A DNA stretch of 64,000 nt. Origin: Rhexocercosporidium sp. MPI-PUGE-AT-0058. Taxonomy: Eukaryota > Ascomycota > Leotiomycetes > Helotiales. Location of the stretch: assembly GCA_020746875.1 (NCBI GenBank), contig JAGTJL010000008.1, positions 930,001 to 994,000 on the forward strand, read 5' to 3'. Shown here in pieces: positions 60,235-64,000 of this stretch; the first letter of the stretch is position 1, and each line of letters begins with the position of its first letter. Position numbers and translations under genes: made by a program. The notes under the pieces are model-generated. The model saw nothing but the letters and a program-made list of their open reading frames with translations, did not search any database and was not told the DNA's origin.

Positions 60235-60721
60235 AATTGGATGATTGATAGACGAAATAGTTATGTGAATCAATTGCTTGTATTTCTATGCTGAAGTGAC
60301 GTAAGTCATTTGACTGTCGAGTAACGGACGTGTGTACAGCCGGCTTCAATGTGCGGTTTCTTGAAGAACACATTGCCTCTAAAATCTGTTTGGGCTTCAG
60401 GCAATTTCACAAACTTGGGATACCTCGTCCTTGGATGCGGGAGCCTATCGTCCCTTGCACTTCTTTCCCAAAGCAATCTTGTAGAGCATGATAGAACTCA
60501 GAAATTCCCACGCGAGGATAGCACAGAATAGCAAATAGCTTCGAATATGCGAGCTGAGATTGTACCCTGCTCCAAGGCGAAACTTTGCAAGTTCGTACTG
60601 AATGCGATTGTTCGGAACGACCATTGCATCTGCATCTTCAGAATACTATCCATCTGGCATAACAAGGTATCTTTGTTCAAGAATGCAGATAAGTCGAAAG
60701 AGTTTTCCGAGCATGGCATCT

Positions 60722-62531
60722 TCACTTTGAAGGCCCTGTAGGCGCCGAACTTGGAGCTTTGCCTGATTCAGAGGAGCCAGCCCCTCCTCTCGCACCTCCT
60801 CGCCCACCACGTCTGCCAACAGTTCCACCACCACCTCTGCCTCCACGACCACCTCTTGAGGGAGCATTTGGAGCTTGATTGGCAACCTTCTTCTCTGGTG
60901 GTAAAGCTGTGCCCTTGCGTTGCATAACCTGAACCGTTCCCTGAGCTACTGAGATTGGATTGGCAGCCATAGCCTTCTTCAAACCCTCAGAATCGGCAAA
61001 GTCAACATAAGCAAAGCCTTTTCTTCTGTCAATTTCAACCGTTGTGACCGCACCGAACTTTTCCATGGCTTCTTTCAACAGTGCTTCAGTAACACCCTGT
61101 GAAGGGTTAGCATGTTTGACGAAGGCTTGGGTAGCACCTTCTGATGGAGCTGCCGATGATTGTGGCCTTCGTGCAGCTGCAGGCGCAGAGGCGGGTTTTG
61201 CAGCCTGCGTACTTGAGCTGGAAGTTGCCGCGGGCTGGGCTTCGGGCTTCTTCAGTAGGACCATGGGAGGAGGGTTATTTGCCGTGGTTGATTTGGCAAC
61301 ATCTGAGTCTGTGGATGGCCCCTTACCGCGACCTTTCCGGTTAGTGTTTTGGTTTAGGGCTGATTTGGGAGCGGTGGGAACAGATTGTCCTTGTGAGGGT
61401 CGGGAGGAACTTGCATCGCCGTTCTCTTTGGTCTTGTCTAGTGCAGCAGCTCTCTCGGCTTTTTGTGCATCTGCAGTATCTCGTCTGACCTGGCGATGTG
61501 CTTGTGCCGGACTCAATCCAAGATCCCTTTGTAGCATGCGGATATGTGCCGCTACAAGGGCTTGTCTTTGTCTGCCTGGGACTTTGCCGACGTCAAGCTT
61601 AGGTGTGGCGGTGCTCTCTGATCCAGATGATTCCGCCGTAGTAGAAGACCCCGCAGCAGTTTTTGAAGCTGCCTCTCTATTTAAAATCTTCACAGCTTCC
61701 TTCGTAGCTTTGTCAACCAGTCTGTCTGCCTTGGAATCCTTGCCCTTCTTCTTTTCATCTGTGGCCGAATCTTTTGCTGACTTGCCCTTGGAGATATTTG
61801 CCTCTTGCTTCTTGGCTGCCTTTGCCGCAGCGTCCTTGTTCTTGCTCGCCTTTTTGTCCTTGAGAGCCTGAACCAAAGGAGTCATTGTGACTTTCTCATG
61901 CTTTGAAGGGGTAGGGTCAAGTAGAGAATCCGCGTTGACCTCCTTTCCGGTATTGGGATTCGCCAAATCTTCCAGGAAAGCCATAAACTCGAGATCCTGA
62001 TCTATCGTGCCTGCGCGAGCATCCACACGGCGTCGGCCAGCCGGGGTACGGCCATACGGTGCGAACTCAACGGTCGGAGGCCCAATCAGGCAGGAACTGT
62101 TGTATGTATTGGTGGCATCTTCGAATATTGACAGTCGAACTGCCTCGGAGAGACTAAGAAGGTGGCTCTCATTCGTTAGGTGGAAGTAGGCTCGAGAAGG
62201 TTTGGATGGTTTGGATGCGCTGGAGTAGTTAGTATGTGTGAAGTATCTAGTAAATCGACAGAGAACATTACTCTTTTGAGTCCTTGCCCGGTTTGTAGCG
62301 AAACCAGTCAACTTTTCCCTGCCCCAGCGTCCACTCGTCTCCCAGGATCGTGGTAAATTCTTCCTGCGTGAGACCCGGAGCCAGCCTTCTGACTATGGTC
62401 TTCAGTTTGGCAGCTGCTGGCTTGGCTGGGGCTGGAGCTGGAGCTGGCCCTGGAGTTGACCTGTTTCCACTACCCGTCGTCTGAGAGGGTGTAATAGAGA
62501 GGACTCCGTTTGCTTGAGGGCGAGTAGCCAT
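60722..62531 (-). CDS. UPF3: Nonsense-mediated decay factor UPF3
   Basis: Two exons (62531-62272, 62219-60722) joined at phase 2 give 585 residues. The Smg4/UPF3 domain covers about 40-190 (KTIVRRLAPGLTQEEFTTIL, GKVDWFRYKPGKDSKDASK, RAYFHLTNESHLLSL, PTVEFAPYGRTP). It is followed by a long Lys/Glu/Ala-rich region, and then a C-terminal RRM-like domain at about 440-515 (TEALLKEAMEKFGAVTTVEI, KGFAYVDFADSEGLKKAM). The tail is RGG-rich. Upf3 bridges Upf2 to the exon-junction or terminating-ribosome complex in mRNA surveillance and shuttles between nucleus and cytoplasm. The second RRM-like domain near the C-terminus is a fungal feature as far as I recall. The start at 62531 is chosen because upstream codons lack further domain sequence. 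It is divergent from the PPG1-like gene. Confidence 0.92.
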
Positions 62532-62873
62532 TGTAGAGTTGGTGTCTGGTGGATTCGCGGGGCTTGTACTTGGAATCTTGCGATCTTGCGATGCGCTAGT
62601 TCGCTCTGGGCGAGGCGCGCACGGGCCAGTAACGACTACCGCGGTCTCCAAGATGTTGCGAGCTTGATCGTGCCTTGCAGGTTCTGAATTCGTGGCGCAA
62701 CGTTGGCTCAATTGTTTCTCCTCCAAACCTTTGTTGCAACGACACAGGGCAGATCCATCCAGAGCCTCGCGGAGAACCAGTCCATTCAAGCCTTCCTCTT
62801 AGTGTCGGCCGCCGGGTAAACCTCGAAGCGAATTCCCACCACCAGATAGCAGCGCTCGAGCCACCGGGCGACC
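62532..62873. promoter_or_regulatory. Divergent promoter region between UPF3 and the PPG1-like gene
   Basis: 342 bp between two opposed start codons. It must contain both promoters and 5' leaders. I see no TATA box or a named factor site I would defend. Confidence 0.6.
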
Positions 62874-64000
62874 ATGGCGTCTCCACCAGCACCACCCAGC
62901 TCTTTGGCGGGAAGCCAAGCCGCAGGATCTGGAGGCAAAGGCCAAGGCCAAGGCCAAGGTACAACAGGGAAAGGCGAAGACCGCAAGGCTTCAAACCTCG
63001 AGATCCGCATCGTCGAGTACAACGATAGCGACGACAACCACGACACCTCAACCGCTGTCCTCTCTCCAATTTCTCCCACTAGCGACCTCACCAACTACGA
63101 GACTGAGCTCCCCGACGACCTTACCACTGAAATCAACGGCGACGACGAGGAAGCAGAAGACTTGCCTCGTGCGCACCAGATCGGAACCGCTCGCGCTGTT
63201 ACCATCAGCCGCATCACCCCTCGTCCGCTGCCAGAGCTTCCTCCATTCCCATCGCGTCCCCTTCCTAATCTTCCTCAACTTCCTAATCGTCACCCCCCAA
63301 GTGGCTATAACCCCCGCAAAAGCGACCCTCTTACGCCTCCCCCCTCGTACAACATGCCAGCATCAAATGTTCCCAAGCCGGGTCCCGCGAATCTCACGAA
63401 GGGCTCCGAGCTGCCAGAATGGTTGGAACAAGCAAAGCAGTGCCGTTATCTTCCTGAGCCTGTTATGAAGCAGCTCTGTGAGAAGGTCAAGGAATGTTTG
63501 ATGGAAGGTATGCTCGTGCTTGGATGTGTCTTTGGGCAACCTGTACTGATCTATCTACGCAGAGTCCAATATCCAACCTGTTGACACGCCCGTTACGATC
63601 TGCGGTGATATACATGGCCAATTCTACGATCTGCTTGAGCTGTTCCGCATCGCAGGTGGTATGCCCGGCGAGTCAAACGTACAGAAGCCAACCACGGTTA
63701 TCAGCTCAGACGCTATTGAACCTCCTACGGAGATTACCGATCCCAAGCTCCGAAAGAAGATCCGTTCATCAGACAGTGGTATTGAGAGTGCCAGTGGTGA
63801 AGACGATGATGAGGAAGAACGCGGTCGCCCACGCACCGCTGGTCAATCAAGCCGTGGTGGTAGTGCTGGTGGTGATTCAGCTATTGGTGTCAACGAGGTT
63901 TCTGGCAATGGCAATCAGCGATTCATCTTCCTTGGTGACTTCGTTGATCGTGGCTACTTCAGCTTGGAGACCTTCACCCTCTTGATGTGCCTTAAGGCTA
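62874..64000 (+). CDS. PPG1-like PP2A-family Ser/Thr phosphatase (partial, runs off right edge)
   Basis: Exon 1 is 62874-63507 and exon 2 starts at 63563; the frame is still open at the window end. The first 190 residues are a Gly/Gln-, Asp/Glu- and Pro-rich extension absent from canonical phosphatases. The catalytic domain starts at about 187 ([37 protein letters not shown]). It has the metal-site motifs [14 protein letters not shown] and [19 protein letters not shown]. The wording of these resembles yeast Ppg1 (PP2A-related, part of a STRIPAK-like complex) more than PP1 or PP2A. About 80 extra residues, Ser/Asp/Glu/Gly-rich, separate GDIHG from GDFVDRG, where the family normally has about 25. 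The downstream RGNHE and C-terminal leucine lie outside the window. Confidence 0.85.

Larger units (their letters stand above)
58066..60721. other. 2.7 kb intergenic region with homopolymer runs
   Basis: Upstream of the phytochrome gene and downstream of UPF3. No gene seen. The frame starting at 58240 in the minus direction overlaps the first phytochrome exon but cannot be spliced in frame to it with good sites. Confidence 0.5.

Noticed and set aside
61044..61871. 275-codon frame antisense to UPF3
   Set aside because: Ala/Leu/Ser/Cys-rich translation expected from the complement of a Lys/Glu/Ala-rich exon; no independent support.
1..64000. CRISPR array, rRNA, prophage or biosynthetic gene cluster
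   Set aside because: No regularly spaced repeats, no rRNA-like stretch, no phage genes, and no polyketide, peptide or terpene synthase signatures in any frame examined.

Overview
The window looks like nuclear DNA of a filamentous ascomycete (Pezizomycotina). Genes are monocistronic and lie on both strands. Most introns are 48-110 bp with GT..AG ends and CTRAY-like branch sites. The gene set is also typical: ATG13, HSE1, a ZDS-type PP2A regulator, a SLM1-type PH protein, UPF3, a PPG1-type phosphatase, a fungal phytochrome histidine kinase and a mitochondrial iron alcohol dehydrogenase. An AT-rich tract with a RIP-like dinucleotide bias fits the same group. The class (perhaps Leotiomycetes) is only a guess. 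All exon models were built by eye from splice signals and reading-frame continuity.

Left part (1-26.9 kb), housekeeping-rich. It holds a small SET-domain gene (+), a tautomerase (-), a 1558-residue ankyrin/RCC1/BTB protein resembling IBTK (-), an unrecognised proline-repeat protein (-), an unrecognised acidic protein with cysteine pairs (+), ATG13 (+), a hydroxyacid-oxoacid transhydrogenase (+), a five-exon 109-residue acidic protein (+), the ESCRT-0 subunit HSE1 (-) and a ZDS-domain protein (-).

Middle (27-44.6 kb), more open and accessory-like. After a 3.6 kb stretch without a convincing gene come a SLM1-like protein (+), a LITAF zinc-ribbon protein (+), two related SAM-domain mini-genes on the minus strand, a membrane-anchored orphan (-) and an F-box-like protein (-).

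Right part (44.6-64 kb). A 12-exon gene (+) encodes a secreted fusion of a GDSL/SGNH esterase and a spherulin-4 glycosidase-like domain, and it has two unusual splice donors. A 4.7 kb gene-free, partly RIP-like stretch follows. Next is a nine-exon phytochrome (-) with an intact PAS cysteine, His-kinase and receiver, a 9-nt micro-exon and a GC-AG intron at the H-box. A 2.7 kb gap carries G19 and C24 runs. The window ends with a divergent UPF3 (-) / PPG1-like (+) pair; the latter runs off the right edge.

There is no operon logic. Thematic links are starvation and TOR signalling (ATG13, SLM1-like, ZDS, PPG1), light sensing (phytochrome) and membrane traffic (HSE1, LITAF). No tRNA, rRNA, CRISPR array or intact transposon was seen. 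The items I consider most worth following up are the SGNH-spherulin fusion with its broken-looking donor, the phytochrome micro-exon, the phosphatase with an acidic insert in its core, and the SAM-only gene pair.
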